This document shows positions 1 through 7,913 of a stretch of DNA of 64,000 bases, piece after piece; position 1 is the first letter of the stretch, and each line of letters starts with the position of its first letter. The notes under the pieces were generated by a model. The model saw only the letters and a program-made list of their open reading frames with translations. It searched no databases and was not told the DNA's origin. The DNA comes from 34-65-8 sp963529855 (GTDB lineage Bacteria > Pseudomonadota > Alphaproteobacteria > Sphingomonadales > Sphingomonadaceae), in the NCBI GenBank assembly GCA_963529855.1, contig CAURZK010000005.1, positions 62,001-126,000 on the forward strand, in the 5' to 3' direction. Both the position numbers and the translations under genes were made by a program.

Positions 1-2068
1 GCCGCGTCCAGCCCCGTTCTCCGGGATTGGGCTCGACGAAATAGGACAGGGTGATCCGCAGTTCCACATCGAGATCGCCAAGCGCGGCCAGTTCGGCGCG
101 CGGCCAGGGCAGTCGATGCAGATTCATGTCGCGCGTCTTGATCGCCGAGCCATCCTTGCGGAACGGCAACAGGGCGTCCTCGACCATCAAAGTCGCGTCG
201 TTGGACGCGCTCATCAGCGCCCGGCCAAGGTCAGGCACGCCCCAACCGTAGCGGCGCAGCATGGCCAGCTTCTGACTTTGCGAGCCGGCCGCGTCGAAGC
301 GCTGGCGCATCGCCGGCGTCCATTCGGCGGAATGGACAATGAGCGCGCGTACCGTTTCCGGCCAGAGTGTCGGACGCGCTGCGATAATGCCGGCGGCAAG
401 ATTCGCGCCGAGCGCGGCAGCGCCGCTGGTGTCGCCGAACGCTTCAAACAGGCGCATGGCGGGACGATAGTGGGTCGTGAGGAGTTGGAGGTCGTCGATC
501 GCCGAGGCCGGGTTGGCGCCGTCATGCGCGAAGTTACCGCCCTCGAACACGACATCCGGACGGATCGGCCATTGCCGATCCCAGATTGCGGACGTTCGGC
601 TTGCCGGTGAGAGGTCGCCGGCCGGGGCGACGGGCGTCCATCCGTCATAGTCGGGATGGGTGATCATGATCTTGTCGGTGCTGGCCCCAACGACGAGCGG
701 ATTCCACGCCTGCCCCGGGCTTTCGACCTCTTCGAGGTCGTTGCGGTCAGGATAGTCGGCCGGATTGATGTCCCCGCGGAGATTGCCCGCCGCCAGGACC
801 ATGAGGCGTCGCCTGTCACCGCCGCCATAGCAGAGTTGATCGATTGACGAGGACCACGAGGACGGCCGGCCTCGGCCCAGGCCGACGTCGCTGGTCACGG
901 CCATGCAGAACACGCGCCGGCGACGGGGAGCATGGTCTTCGGCGCGGGCGATGCCGGTTGCCGTGATCGCCCCGTAAAGTCGCGGCTCGTTCTGCCCGGT
1001 TGGCGGCAGGATCTTCACCGTTTCGAGGCGATGACCAAGCGCGACCGGCTCGCCGTGGGAAAGCGCCGCTTCGAGATCGCCATAAAGCGCGACACCAGCC
1101 ATCGAGGTGCCGTGACCATTCCAGAAGGCGCTGTCGCCGACACCCCAGTCACCGTCGTAGCTATGCTGATCGGCAGGATCGAGGCCAGGCGCGAGCAGGG
1201 GGTGGGCCTGGGTCGCTCCGCTGTCCAGTATGCAGACCGCCGGTGCCAAGGGGGACGGCGGTGCGATCCGATCAGCCAAGTCGTTCGCCCAAGCGGCCTG
1301 ATCGACCGTGCGCATTTCGAGAAAGAGCGACGGCGTGTCCTTGGCGAGGCGCAGTTCAGCGACGACATCGGAATTGCGTATCAGCCGATCCATCGTCGCT
1401 TCATCGGCGAGCGCCAGCGCGACATCGCGCTCGGGAAAGCTGATGACGTGATCCTTGATCGCGACATCGAGCTTGGCAGCGACAGACTGGAAGATTGCGA
1501 GACCGCCATCCCGAAGCCAGACTTCCCACCACACCTGACGGCCGTCGGCGGGAAAGTGCTGCGCTTCATCGGTGAATAGCGAGCGAGCGACCGCGACCCT
1601 GATATCGTCGATCCGAGCGATCAGGGCCTCGTTCTTGGGCTTGCCGGTGCGCGTCTCCTCGTCGCGATAGGCTTCGATCTTCTTGACGAAGAAATCGGCA
1701 GCGGCTTCCGGGACAAACACAGTGGCCGAGACCATTTCGTCGCCCTCCGCAGTGGGCCGCACGGCTACCAGTTCGATAGCCTTCGGCTTGTTCTCCAGGG
1801 CTTCGACAGCGGCGCGCTCGGCGATAGGAATATCGAACTCTAGATAAAAGCCTGGCTGGCCCTCGGCTACGCCATCTTCCCGATCGGCGAGCCGTTGGCG
1901 GCCGGCGGCCAGCGCCGTTCCGATCGCCTGTTCCAATCGTGCGGCGTGCGCGGCTCGCGCCCGCGCGGGAGGGAGGCCGCTTATGACCAGGCGCGGTGAC
2001 GTGTAAGCCTCGCTTTGGCCGCCGCCTTCGACGTGGAAATGGGGGCGGTCGCGGGGAGGTACAGCCAT
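1..2068 (-). CDS. ietS: S8 subtilisin-like peptidase of an IetAS-type defence pair (3' end outside window)
   Basis: A serine protease of the subtilase (S8) family, at least 689 residues and still open at the left edge. The catalytic triad can be read directly: Asp282 in CILDSG, His319 in NGHGTSMAG and Ser548 in GDTSGAA, with the oxyanion Asn429 in LAAGN. About 270 residues precede the protease domain and no signal peptide is seen, so it should act in the cytoplasm. It starts with ATG 13 bases after the stop of the AAA ATPase gene, with a GAGG ribosome binding site, so the two form an operon. An AAA ATPase followed by a subtilase is the composition of the known antiphage pair IetAS. Assignment to that system rests on this pairing and on the intact active sites; the defence role is inferred. 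Confidence 0.78.
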   Translation of the reverse strand, partial: MAVPPRDRPHFHVEGGGQSEAYTSPRLVISGLPPARARAAHAARLEQAIGTALAAGRQRLADREDGVAEGQPGFYLEFDIPIAERAAVEALENKPKAIELVAVRPTAEGDEMVSATVFVPEAAADFFVKKIEAYRDEETRTGKPKNEALIARIDDIRVAVARSLFTDEAQHFPADGRQVWWEVWLRDGGLAIFQSVAAKLDVAIKDHVISFPERDVALALADEATMDRLIRNSDVVAELRLAKDTPSLFLEMRTVDQAAWANDLADRIAPPSPLAPAVCILDSGATQAHPLLAPGLDPADQHSYDGDWGVGDSAFWNGHGTSMAGVALYGDLEAALSHGEPVALGHRLETVKILPPTGQNEPRLYGAITATGIARAEDHAPRRRRVFCMAVTSDVGLGRGRPSSWSSSIDQLCYGGGDRRRLMVLAAGNLRGDINPADYPDRNDLEEVESPGQAWNPLVVGASTDKIMITHPDYDGWTPVAPAGDLSPASRTSAIWDRQWPIRPDVVFEGGNFAHDGANPASAIDDLQLLTTHYRPAMRLFEAFGDTSGAAALGANLAAGIIAARPTLWPETVRALIVHSAEWTPAMRQRFDAAGSQSQKLAMLRRYGWGVPDLGRALMSASNDATLMVEDALLPFRKDGSAIKTRDMNLHRLPWPRAELAALGDLDVELRITLSYFVEPNPGERGWTR

Positions 2069-2081
2069 CGGGCCTCGTTGC

Positions 2082-3065
2082 TTAGAGGATGGCCGCGCGC
2101 CGCTCCGTCAGAGCGGTCAGCAGCGTCGCGGTCGTCACGCCGTCGTGGCCATCCAGCACCGCGACTTTTGCCGCCTCGTCGGCAGCTCTGGCGACTTCGG
2201 CCTGGGAGAGATGGGCAGCGGATTCGAGAACAGGCCCCCATTCGATCGGCTTGAGATCGAAGGTCGCGAGCCGGGCTTCGAGGATGCCCTGCACAACCGA
2301 GGGATCGGGAAGATCGTAACTGATGACATCGTCGAACCGGCGATAAAGCGCCTTGTCGAGCAATTCGGGGTGATTGGTCGCGGCGACGATGAGGCTCGGG
2401 CCATCGTCATTCTCCAGAAACTGGAGGAAGGAATTGAGCACCCGGCGAATTTCCCCGACGTCGTTCGGCCCGGCCCGTTGCGCACCGATCGCGTCAAACT
2501 CGTCGAAGAAGTAGACACCGCGCTGCATGGCAACGGCGTCGAAGACAAGTCTCAGCCGTGTGGCGGTCTCGCCCATGAGCTTGCCGATCAGGCCGTCGTA
2601 AAGGACCGTGAAAAGGGGCAGCTTCAACTCGCCGGCCAGGGCGGCGGCGGTCATTGTCTTGCCTGCGCCAGGAGGGCCGACGAGCAGGAGCTTGCGGCGC
2701 GGCGCGAGCCCCCGCGCGCGAAGCCGCTCCTGCTGGCGCTGTTCCCGAAGCACGCGCGCAAGCCGCTCCTCAAGTTCCGGCTTGAGCACCATGCTCGACA
2801 ACCGGACATCGGAATAGCGGGCTTCCAGAAGCCCGGCGAGTTCACCCTTCGGCTGCGCCATTGGCACGGGGCCGGCCCCGCGCCGCGCCACCGTCGCGCT
2901 TTTACCCTTGGCGGCGTCGACCAGTTCGCGCAGCTCCTGAGCGAGCTTCCCATGCCCTTGCCTCGCCTCATGCGCGGCAAGCTGCGTCGCCACGGAGAGG
3001 AAGCGATCTTCATCCCCGTCGATATGGCTTTGCAGCAGTGCAACGATGTGGCGCGCGGTTGTCAT
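2082..3065 (-). CDS. ietA: AAA ATPase of an IetAS-type defence pair
   Basis: A 327-residue AAA+ ATPase. The Walker A motif GPPGAGKT lies at residues 130-137, Walker B VYFFDEFD at 184-191, sensor 1 IVAATNH near 226-232, and an arginine-finger region YRRFD at 241-245. The N-terminal 120 residues are a helical, charged region without a recognised domain. The fold is that of FtsH/proteasome-type remodelling ATPases but without a protease domain; instead a separate S8 protease gene follows 13 bases downstream on the same strand. In the IetAS antiphage system the ATPase and the subtilase are both required, so this protein probably controls or feeds its partner. The gene begins next to a tRNA-Arg gene, a typical landing site for mobile islands. 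Confidence 0.78.
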   Translation of the reverse strand: MTTARHIVALLQSHIDGDEDRFLSVATQLAAHEARQGHGKLAQELRELVDAAKGKSATVARRGAGPVPMAQPKGELAGLLEARYSDVRLSSMVLKPELEERLARVLREQRQQERLRARGLAPRRKLLLVGPPGAGKTMTAAALAGELKLPLFTVLYDGLIGKLMGETATRLRLVFDAVAMQRGVYFFDEFDAIGAQRAGPNDVGEIRRVLNSFLQFLENDDGPSLIVAATNHPELLDKALYRRFDDVISYDLPDPSVVQGILEARLATFDLKPIEWGPVLESAAHLSQAEVARAADEAAKVAVLDGHDGVTTATLLTALTERRAAIL

Positions 3066-3462
3066 AGGTCAGTTCAAAATTCCGCCTCGGGTTTGGAGAA
3101 CTTTTAAGGAATCTAGCGTCGGTGATTCGCTGTGTAACGCGAATTCGTACAAGGGGTCGTTACTGCCCCCTCTGCCCTTCGCCAACACAGCATTTAGCCC
3201 GCGCCCATGGTCCGCTGTTCCGGCCGCAATCCGTCGGTATCGACTGGCTAATGACCGACGTCCCCCCGAGCCCATAGTTGGACGCCCCCATCGGGTCATC
3301 ACGACCGCAAAAGGGCATGGTGAGTTTGGTTCGGCGAGTTTTCTGCGGAAATCCAAGGGTTTCGCGTTGTGCCGCCGCGAGCGTGGTGAGTTTCCGACTT
3401 TGAGAGGCGGCGCACCAAGGGCGCTGCGGCAGTCTTAACTCACTGATTTTATTGAGATATTT
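3066..3462. other. Non-coding stretch between the defence pair and tRNA-Arg
   Basis: No convincing gene. The open frames here are short, overlap each other and show no family signature. The motif GGTGAGTTT recurs (near 3319 and 3384, and again near 3610 beyond the tRNA), so this DNA on both sides of the tRNA shares short repeats. The promoter of the ATPase gene should lie here, but no clear -35/-10 pair was found. Confidence 0.5.
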
Positions 3463-3539
3463 TGGCGCACCCAAGAGGATTCGAACCTCTGGCCTTCGCC
3501 TTCGGAGGGCGACGCTCTATCCAGCTGAGCTATGGGTGC
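3463..3539 (-). tRNA. tRNA-Arg (anticodon CCG)
   Basis: A complete cloverleaf can be drawn on the minus strand. The acceptor stem GCACCCA pairs with TGGGTGC, the D stem starts GCTC, the anticodon loop is CTCCGAA (anticodon CCG, reading CGG) on a five-pair stem TCGCC/GGCGA, and the T arm is AGAGG-TTCGAAT-CCTCT. The discriminator is G and CCA is encoded. A partial copy of the 5' half lies 170 bases upstream (3707-3748), which suggests that this gene has been a target for integration. Confidence 0.95.
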
Positions 3540-3706
3540 GTGTGGCGTGAGCCGTAAGTTTTACGCCGATGAAGGTCAATCCGCGATCGGAATCGGCTTA
3601 CCCGAGCGCGGTGAGTTTCTGGTGAGTTTTTTCGTCCGTCCTTTCTTCCGTCTTCCTAAGCCCTCGAAAATCCTGTATAAAATCACTGCTCTCGCGTCGG
3701 ACGTGA

Positions 3707-3748
3707 GCCTTCGGAGGGCGACACTCTATCCAGCTGAGCTACGGGTGC
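3707..3748 (-). repeat. Partial duplication of the 5' half of tRNA-Arg (candidate attachment-site scar)
   Basis: Forty of 42 bases match the first 42 positions of the tRNA-Arg at 3498-3539, from the 5' acceptor strand through the anticodon loop; after that the match ends. The copy has acceptor strand GCACCCG, whereas the intact gene has GCACCCA with a compensating T, so the two are not products of a simple recent duplication. Tyrosine recombinases often integrate at tRNA anticodon loops, so this is most likely the displaced 5' half of the original gene. Confidence 0.75.
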
Positions 3749-3813
3749 CTGTGCTTACGCGATGCTTACGCGGAAAGGGTCAAGATGTGAACCTATTCCT
3801 TCCAATTCCTTAA

Positions 3814-4056
3814 GCCCTTAAATTTTCGACCAATTCCTTCAAAGAAATCGCTTTAGGCTGCATTGACACCTGCCTTCGGATTCTCGCACCCGAGCGGTTT
3901 CACATGCACCAAGCCTGGGCTCCGTTGCTGCCATGGTTCGAATGGCTGACCCTGTCGGGATTTCTCGCAGGAGCGGTGGGCAGTTTTCTCTACGGCTGGT
4001 ACATCGCACTCATCGCGGTCCCGCTGCACCGGTTTTTCCAGGCCCGGTTTTCCTGA
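3814..4056 (+). pseudogene. 5'-truncated remnant of a DUF5676-type small membrane protein
   Basis: An in-frame ATG at 3904 gives 50 residues beginning MHQAWAPLLPWFEWL, followed by one strong membrane segment (FLAGAVGSFLYGWYIALIAVP) ending at TGA 4054-4056. These features resemble the C-terminal half of DUF5676 membrane proteins, which are usually around 90 residues with a first membrane helix before the HQAW motif. Upstream the frame stays open to 3814 and contains a weak match (LGCIDTCLRILAPERF) but no hydrophobic first helix and no ribosome binding site. The N-terminus therefore seems lost at a recombination joint, next to the tRNA fragment. DUF5676 genes commonly accompany metal-resistance genes. 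The family call is from memory of the motif. Confidence 0.6.
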
Positions 4057-4295
4057 TTTGACGCGCTGAATATTAGGCGCACTCAGCGTGGACTGCCGTG
4101 CCTTGACGCGCCGCCATCGGCATCGCTGCAGGAAGAAAGAGCGCGCCGCCGGAAATCGATAGCTCATCGCGATTCCGGGGCCAGCCCAAGGATGGCTCAT
4201 GCCCCGCCAGAAAATTTTTTGAGGGGTGAGCCGCTTCGCAACGTACTGTTTGTCGTGATGTTTCTCGGACGGGAGGACATCGACAGGGGAAAGAC

Positions 4296-5645
4296 TTGCA
4301 GACAGATGGCAACGATCAACATGGGAAGAGTGCTGGATCGATAACGCTGCTTGGCGGTGTCGCAATGGGAACCGGCGTCATGATCGGCGCTGGTATTTTC
4401 GCACTGACTGGCCAGATTGCCGAACTGGCTGGACCGCTATTTCCGCTTTCTTTCATAGTCGGCGCCCTGGTCACTTCCCTAGCCGCCTACAGCTACATCA
4501 AGATGTCGAACCGCTGGCCCTCCTCTGGCGGCATCGCGATGATTCTTCAGAAGGCCTACGGACCGGGTGTTGTTGCAGCATCGGCATCGCTCCTGATGGC
4601 GCTGTCGATGGTCATCAACGAAAGCCTGGTCGCTCGGACCTTCGCGACCTATGCCTTGCGGCCCTTTGGGCTCGAGAGCAGCGGCATTCTGGTTTCCGTC
4701 GCGGCACTGGCCCTCATCGTTTTCGCCTATTTCGTGAATGCTGCCGGCAACAAATCGGTCAGCGGTTTCTCTCTCGTCATGTCGGCAATCAAGATCGGCG
4801 GCATCGCCCTGTTCGCAATTGCGGCGATCTGGGCCAGCGGATTTTCAGGCGGTGCCTTCGCAGAGCCGGTCGCGCTCTCGGGTCTCGACGCATTGCTCGC
4901 GTCGGTCGCTTTCTCGATCCTCGCATTCAAGGGTTTCACCACCATTACCAACAGCGGCGGCGAAATCGTCGATCCGCACCGGAATGTCGGCCGGACCATT
5001 ATCATCTCGATCGCAGTATGCGTGGTCGTCTACCTCCTTGTGGCGGTGGCGGTCGGTGCCAGCCTCAGCACGTCAGAAATAGCTGAGGCGCGCGATTACT
5101 CGCTTGCGGCGGCTGCGCGCCCCGCGCTCGGAGAGCTTGGCTTCTATTTCACAGTCGCAATCGCGATCGCAGCCACGACCTCGGGTGTCATCGCCAGCGT
5201 TTTCGCCGTTTCGCGAATGCTGACGATGCTGACCGAAATGAAGATGATCCCGCATAGCCATTTTGGGATGAAGGGACCGATCCGCAGTCACATGCTGGTC
5301 TATACCGTCGTGGTCGCCGGCACGCTCGCGGTCCTGTTCGATCTTTCGCGGATCGCCTCGCTCGGAGCGTTCTTCTATCTCGTAATGGACATGCTCGTGC
5401 ATTGGGGCGTGCTGCGCGGTTTGCGGGAAGAGATAGGCGCGCGTGCCTGGATCCTCTGGTCGGCGCTCATGGCGGACGGCGTAGTCCTGACAGCTTTTGC
5501 CCTCGCCAAGCTCAAAACCGACCCTGCGGTCGTTGCCTATGCGGTCGCAGGTATTGCCGCAGTGTTCGGAGCCGAATGGTTCTATCTCCGTCGGAATTCT
5601 GCGCTGCGTGAAATGCCCGCCACACACGATGGAGATCATCGATGA
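4296..5645 (+). CDS. APC-superfamily amino acid permease
   Basis: A 449-residue integral membrane protein with about 12 hydrophobic segments. The first helix carries the APC signature GTGVMIGAGIFALTG (residues 26-40), the discontinuous substrate-binding helix of this superfamily, and FSILAFKGF in the sixth helix fits the second discontinuous helix. It presumably takes up amino acids or a similar small cation at the inner membrane; the substrate cannot be read. The start is TTG at 4296 because AGGGGAAAG lies just upstream and no better start codon precedes the first helix. The stop overlaps the ATG of the channel gene by four bases, so it heads a four-gene translationally coupled operon. Confidence 0.85.
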   Translation: MQTDGNDQHGKSAGSITLLGGVAMGTGVMIGAGIFALTGQIAELAGPLFPLSFIVGALVTSLAAYSYIKMSNRWPSSGGIAMILQKAYGPGVVAASASLLMALSMVINESLVARTFATYALRPFGLESSGILVSVAALALIVFAYFVNAAGNKSVSGFSLVMSAIKIGGIALFAIAAIWASGFSGGAFAEPVALSGLDALLASVAFSILAFKGFTTITNSGGEIVDPHRNVGRTIIISIAVCVVVYLLVAVAVGASLSTSEIAEARDYSLAAAARPALGELGFYFTVAIAIAATTSGVIASVFAVSRMLTMLTEMKMIPHSHFGMKGPIRSHMLVYTVVVAGTLAVLFDLSRIASLGAFFYLVMDMLVHWGVLRGLREEIGARAWILWSALMADGVVLTAFALAKLKTDPAVVAYAVAGIAAVFGAEWFYLRRNSALREMPATHDGDHR

Positions 5646-6055
5646 TCGCCGCACTAATTCTCGCCATTGCACTTTTCCTGGCCTCGGTCGGCATGCATCT
5701 GTCGATCCTCGGCGCCGGGCATCGCGTGCTCGACGCACCCGGAAGTTTCTCCGCCAAGCTTGGGGTCGCGCTTCTTGTCCTGGCATCGCACCTGCTTGTC
5801 GCGACGCTTTTCGCTGGCGGTTTCTGGCTGGGCGCGGAACTGGACCTCGGCGGGTTCGACAAGACGCCGGCGATGAGTGCGATGGACTATTTCTATTTCT
5901 CGCTGATCAACGTGACCACGCTGGGGCTCGGCGACATCTACCCGACCGAGCACCTGCGCGTCATTGCCGGCGTCGAAGCCTTGACCGGCTTCGCGCTCAT
6001 CAGCTGCTCGGCACAATTGTTCTGGACCATGATGAAGGAAGGAGAAAACGCATGA
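5642..6055 (+). CDS. Two-helix potassium-channel-like membrane protein
   Basis: A 137-residue membrane protein of the Ion_trans_2 type: one N-terminal helix, a second helix around residues 40-63, then pore region YFSLINVTTLGLGDIYP and a last helix. Residues 92-98, TTLGLGD, occupy the place of the K+ selectivity filter TxGYGD; the usual Tyr is Leu, a variation known in bacterial channel-like proteins, so strict K+ selectivity is uncertain. There is no cytoplasmic RCK domain. ATGA overlaps link it to both neighbours, so permease, channel and DUF305 protein are likely made together. Confidence 0.75.
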   Translation: MIAALILAIALFLASVGMHLSILGAGHRVLDAPGSFSAKLGVALLVLASHLLVATLFAGGFWLGAELDLGGFDKTPAMSAMDYFYFSLINVTTLGLGDIYPTEHLRVIAGVEALTGFALISCSAQLFWTMMKEGENA

Positions 6056-6579
6056 CTGAAAGCACATCCCACTCGGATAAGGGAGGGGGCGGCAACTACT
6101 GGCGGTTCATGGCCATGGTATCGACCTCGACCGTGATCATGTTCTTCCTGATGTACGCCAACAGCTTCGACATGGACGACGTGTTCTGGAGCGAGACGCG
6201 CTTCTGGATGATGTTCGTCATGGGCGCGACGATGATGGTGGTCATGCTTCTCTTCATGTGGGGCATGTACAAGGACCGGACCAAGAACTTCATCATCCTG
6301 GGCGTCGGAGCGATTGTCTTCGCGCTCGCGCTATGGCTCGTACGCAGCCAGACCACGGTCGACGACACCGAATACATGGCCGCAATGATTCCGCACCACT
6401 CGATCGCGATCATGACCAGCGAAAGGGCGAGCCTGAAGGATCCGCGTGTCCGCGAACTTGCGCAGGCCATCATCGTCGCGCAGCGGCGTGAGATCGCCGA
6501 GATGAAATATCTCATCCAGGACATCGAGGAGAACGGTCCGCGCACCGAAGAACGCCTGCCCGAGGAGATGCAGCAATGA
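6052..6579 (+). CDS. DUF305-domain membrane protein
   Basis: 175 residues. Three membrane segments (about 20-36, 50-71, 79-97) precede a DUF305 core with the two characteristic His/Met-rich helices: EYMAAMIPHHSIAIMTSE at 107-124 and AIIVAQRREIAEMKYLI at 139-155. DUF305 proteins (CopM is the studied example) occur with metal-resistance genes and can bind copper outside the cytoplasm; metal binding here is inferred. The start is the ATG that overlaps the preceding stop (ATGA); a longer in-frame extension back to 5497 runs antisense-like through the channel gene and is not real. Confidence 0.8.
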   Translation: MTESTSHSDKGGGGNYWRFMAMVSTSTVIMFFLMYANSFDMDDVFWSETRFWMMFVMGATMMVVMLLFMWGMYKDRTKNFIILGVGAIVFALALWLVRSQTTVDDTEYMAAMIPHHSIAIMTSERASLKDPRVRELAQAIIVAQRREIAEMKYLIQDIEENGPRTEERLPEEMQQ

Positions 6580-7064
6580 ACAAGATCGCGATTCTGACGC
6601 TTGCGGTCCTCCCTCTGGCGGCCTGCAATACCAACACCGCGATCGGTAATGACCGCGAAGCACAGCTCGATCCTCCGGCAACGGCAGCTCCGATAGAGAG
6701 TGCTGCGAGCGCTCTTGCCAATCTCAGCCCCGGCCTCATGCTGCCCGAGACCATGAGCGACGCGGACCTCACCGCGCTGGGAGCCGAGAACACGTGCCAG
6801 TTTCGCCTGACCGAGGTCGCGTTTCCGTCGTTCGTCTACGACAACAGCGGTCGCGGGGCGATCAAGATCAATGGCAAACTGATCCCCGTGACGGCAAGCG
6901 CCTCGGGTGAGTATGCGAATGGTGAGCTTCGTATCCGCACGCGCCTTCTCGATGACGAAGGAGACGCGGGCCTGCAGATGCAGGAACTCATCGTCGCCGG
7001 ACCTCGGATGAAGGACGAGTTCGGGTTCTGGGGGTACACGACCTGCGGCAACAGCGAAGCGTGA
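6576..7064 (+). CDS. Lipoprotein of unknown function
   Basis: 162 residues. The N-terminus is a lipoprotein signal peptide with lipobox LAAC (Cys17), followed by an acidic, Ala-rich linker. The mature part has no domain I recognise; it contains two Cys (in TCQFRL and TTCGN) that could form a disulfide in the periplasm, and a glycine-rich C-terminus. It overlaps the DUF305 stop by ATGA and is the last gene of the permease, channel, DUF305 operon. Its role may be in the same envelope process, but nothing in the sequence shows what that is. Confidence 0.7.
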   Translation: MNKIAILTLAVLPLAACNTNTAIGNDREAQLDPPATAAPIESAASALANLSPGLMLPETMSDADLTALGAENTCQFRLTEVAFPSFVYDNSGRGAIKINGKLIPVTASASGEYANGELRIRTRLLDDEGDAGLQMQELIVAGPRMKDEFGFWGYTTCGNSEA

Positions 7065-7150
7065 ACACGAGCGAGCGGGCGCCAGCGTGCCTCGGTGCCC
7101 GCTCATGTTCGGCCCGGCACGCGCGGCCGAATTTATAATGAGGTGCTACA

Positions 7151-7870
7151 GTGGAAGCTGAGCCTGTGAGCGATGCAGCCCCCCTTGCGGTCTTCGGTGC
7201 CGGAGGAAAGACCGGCACGGAAATACTGCGCCATGCGGTTCACAAGGGCATCGAAGTTCGAGCGTTCGAGCACACCTTGCCCGAACCATCGGACCGGGTC
7301 GACAACGTCGAGTACCTCCAGTGCGATGTACTCAATGACGACTTCAGCAGCGAGCTCGAAGGTTGCCGTGCTGTTATTTCCGCACTCGGTATAGAGTTTA
7401 GTCCATCTACGGCGATCGATCCGCCTCCGCTTTATACGGAGGGAACCCGCAAGCTGGTGGAAGCGATGTCGACGACCCGCATTTCCCGGATCGTCGTGAT
7501 ATCGGCGGCGTTTGTAGAGCCGCAGCCCAGCGTTCCTGCATGGTTCGAGCTCACAGCAAGACCAGCCTTGCACAATATTCTCGAACAGATGCGCGCCATG
7601 GAAGACCTTCTGGAGCGCGCGGAAGGCCTGGAATGGACGGCAGCGCGACCGGGTTGGCTCCTCGACGAACCCTACACAGGCGAAGTCGTCATTACCGACG
7701 AGCGCCTTGCCCAAGATTGCTTTCGCTGCCGGCACGCCGACCTCGCGGCAGCGATGCTCGAATTCGTATGCGAGAACACCTGGGTCAACGCCAAGCCCGC
7801 CATCGCGCGGCCAGAAGCGGACCGCTTCGAGAAAGTCGCGGCGCTCAAGGCCGAACTCGGGATCGACTAG
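7151..7870 (+). CDS. Atypical SDR, NAD(P)-binding oxidoreductase
   Basis: 239 residues with an N-terminal Rossmann nucleotide-binding motif, VFGAGGKTG (residues 14-22), and the alternating beta/alpha pattern of atypical short-chain dehydrogenases (NmrA/BLVRB-like group). The strand IVVISAAF and the later WTAARPGWL match the core of that group, but no Tyr-x3-Lys catalytic pair is obvious, so it may act as a redox sensor or use an unusual active site. The GTG start follows a GAGGTG sequence at the ribosome-binding position. It stands alone, 80 bases after the lipoprotein gene and 40 before the MBL/rhodanese gene. Confidence 0.75.
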   Translation: MEAEPVSDAAPLAVFGAGGKTGTEILRHAVHKGIEVRAFEHTLPEPSDRVDNVEYLQCDVLNDDFSSELEGCRAVISALGIEFSPSTAIDPPPLYTEGTRKLVEAMSTTRISRIVVISAAFVEPQPSVPAWFELTARPALHNILEQMRAMEDLLERAEGLEWTAARPGWLLDEPYTGEVVITDERLAQDCFRCRHADLAAAMLEFVCENTWVNAKPAIARPEADRFEKVAALKAELGID

Positions 7871-7913
7871 ATCGATGCGGACTGACGGTAACATTCCAAC
7901 AACGAGGTAAGAT

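Noticed and set aside
3853..4365. Long open frame (170 codons) on the minus strand
   Set aside because: It runs antisense to the DUF5676-like remnant and into the permease start, with no family signature.
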